DNA from: an uncultured Polyangiaceae bacterium
GTDB lineage: Bacteria; Myxococcota_A; Polyangia; Polyangiales; Houyiibacteriaceae
Length of the DNA stretch: 5,567 nt
Assembly: GCA_947258625.1 (NCBI GenBank)
Contig: CAMYJN010000195.1
Coordinates: 1 to 5,567, forward strand
Reading direction: 5' to 3'
Below are positions 4,836 to 5,567 of this stretch, piece after piece. Under the pieces are notes generated by a model that ran no database searches, had not been told where the DNA came from, and saw nothing but the letters and a program-made list of their open reading frames with translations. The position numbers were made by a program, and so were the translations under genes. The first letter of the stretch is position 1, and each line of letters begins with the position of its first letter.

Positions 4836-5567
4836 GGCGGCGTCTGCCGCGCTCCGGCGCGCTGCAAATGGCGATTTACTGACCAACTCCACCGTACGGG
4901 CATCGGCCCAAAACCCGACCTCGGCCTTTACATCGCGGTGCGCCATAGTGAGCAGGAACACGAGCATCTTCACGTCGCCGTGAACAAGATCCACCCCGAG
5001 ACGCTGAAGATCCACCACCCCTACAAAGCCATCCCAGCGTATCAGGCGCTGGCGAGCGTCCTCGAAGAAGAGCTCGCGCGGTTTGGGGTACGCCTGGTCC
5101 GGCGGGGCAATGGACTCGCGGTGGTAGACGCGACCCGGCCCAACCTCGCCTGCAAAGCGTCGGCCCTGGGGCGCGACTGGTCCAAGCAACGGCTCTGCGA
5201 GCGCTTCGGCGAGTTCGTTCGGGGTCCCAAGGCTATCGAGGTCGCACGTGGGCAACTCCATGCCTCTGTGGAACGACCGCTTCAGCGAGCTCGGGACGAT
5301 GGGCTTTGGCGCGAGTACCAGGACGCCCTCGGCACCGCAAGGACGCGTCGTCGGGAGCTACGCGACGCGTTGTCCTCGAAGATCGATGCGGCCCGAACCG
5401 CACACCGACGGCGTTTCAAGCTGAGACATCACGCGATTGCCGCCATGCCTGTGTCGGGGACCGATAAGCGCAAGCTCTATAGGATGCTCGCCTTCGAGAG
5501 AAGAGCTGCGGAGCGCAAGCTTGGCGTGAAGACCAAGGGATGGCGCGTGGCGGGTCGCGAGGCACCT
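4836..5567 (+). pseudogene. RP4 TraI-like (MOBP) relaxase remnant, no start, continues past the right edge
   Basis: The frame opens after TAG 4833-4835 and runs without a stop to the window end (244 codons). It encodes the HUH core of a relaxase, the enzyme that nicks plasmid DNA at oriT and pilots the strand into the recipient: RHSEQEHEHLHVAVNKIHPE at 4941-5000, with His at 4944 and the HLH pair at 4965-4973. RP4 TraI has HHDTDNLHIHIAINKIHP here from memory, so the motif III Asp is Glu in this copy. HHPYKAIPAYQAL (5016-5051) follows, then VRLVRRGNG (5088-5114) and DWSKQRLCERFGEF (5175-5216), matching TraI's RERGNG and D-x-SK-x-x-L-x-x-R-F-G-x-F. A basic, helical, coiled-coil-like tail follows. 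The first in-frame candidate start is GTG 4938, too late to include the motif I Tyr. No other frame upstream shows that region. About 40 residues separate NK from RGNG against ~95 recalled in RP4 TraI. The family call is strong. Decay is inferred; a frameshift or sequence error is the alternative. Confidence 0.72.

Noticed and set aside
4743..5261. 172-codon minus-strand frame
   Set aside because: It is the complement of the relaxase frame, which carries strong family motifs; the minus product has none.

Overview
GC-rich (roughly 60% by eye), gene-dense bacterial DNA. It carries three lipoprotein genes with Cys-rich, modular extracellular domains. This style is typical of Myxococcota and other former deltaproteobacteria; the assignment rests on gene style only, because no phylogenetic marker is present.

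Layout. (1) 3-527 (+) is the 3' part of a gene for an SRPBCC-fold protein; its start lies left of the window. (2) 528-783 is a gap with three short inverted repeats and no convincing gene. (3) 784-1944 (+) encodes a lipoprotein with a ZU5-like beta domain followed by a Cys-containing helical domain that I do not recognise. (4) 1961-2674 (+) starts 16 nt later, behind a strong Shine-Dalgarno sequence. It encodes a lipoprotein with a Cys-rich linker and a DUF1554/endostatin-like domain. These two genes look like an operon. (5) 2675-2763 is a short convergent gap. On the minus strand it holds a strong ribosome binding site and a start codon that opens only a 20-codon frame. (6) 4599-2764 (-) encodes a third lipoprotein: a pectinacetylesterase/Notum-family serine esterase with an N-terminal extension made of two copies of a ~60-residue Cys-containing helical module. 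(7) 4600-4835 is non-coding and contains several dyads. (8) 4836-5567 (+) is an open frame that runs off the right edge. It encodes the HUH core and downstream region of an RP4 TraI-like (MOBP) conjugative relaxase, but has no usable start, no N-terminal catalytic-Tyr region, and a middle about 55 residues shorter than RP4 TraI as I remember it. It is best read as a decaying mobile-element remnant.

Working together: the three central genes all appear to make exported, lipid-anchored proteins whose folds have animal relatives (ZU5, endostatin, Notum). A joint role at the cell surface, such as binding or trimming extracellular glycans, is plausible. It is inferred from adjacency only, since the esterase gene is convergent with the other two. 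The relaxase remnant and the apparently truncated reading frame at 2656-2718 suggest that this stretch has been rearranged.
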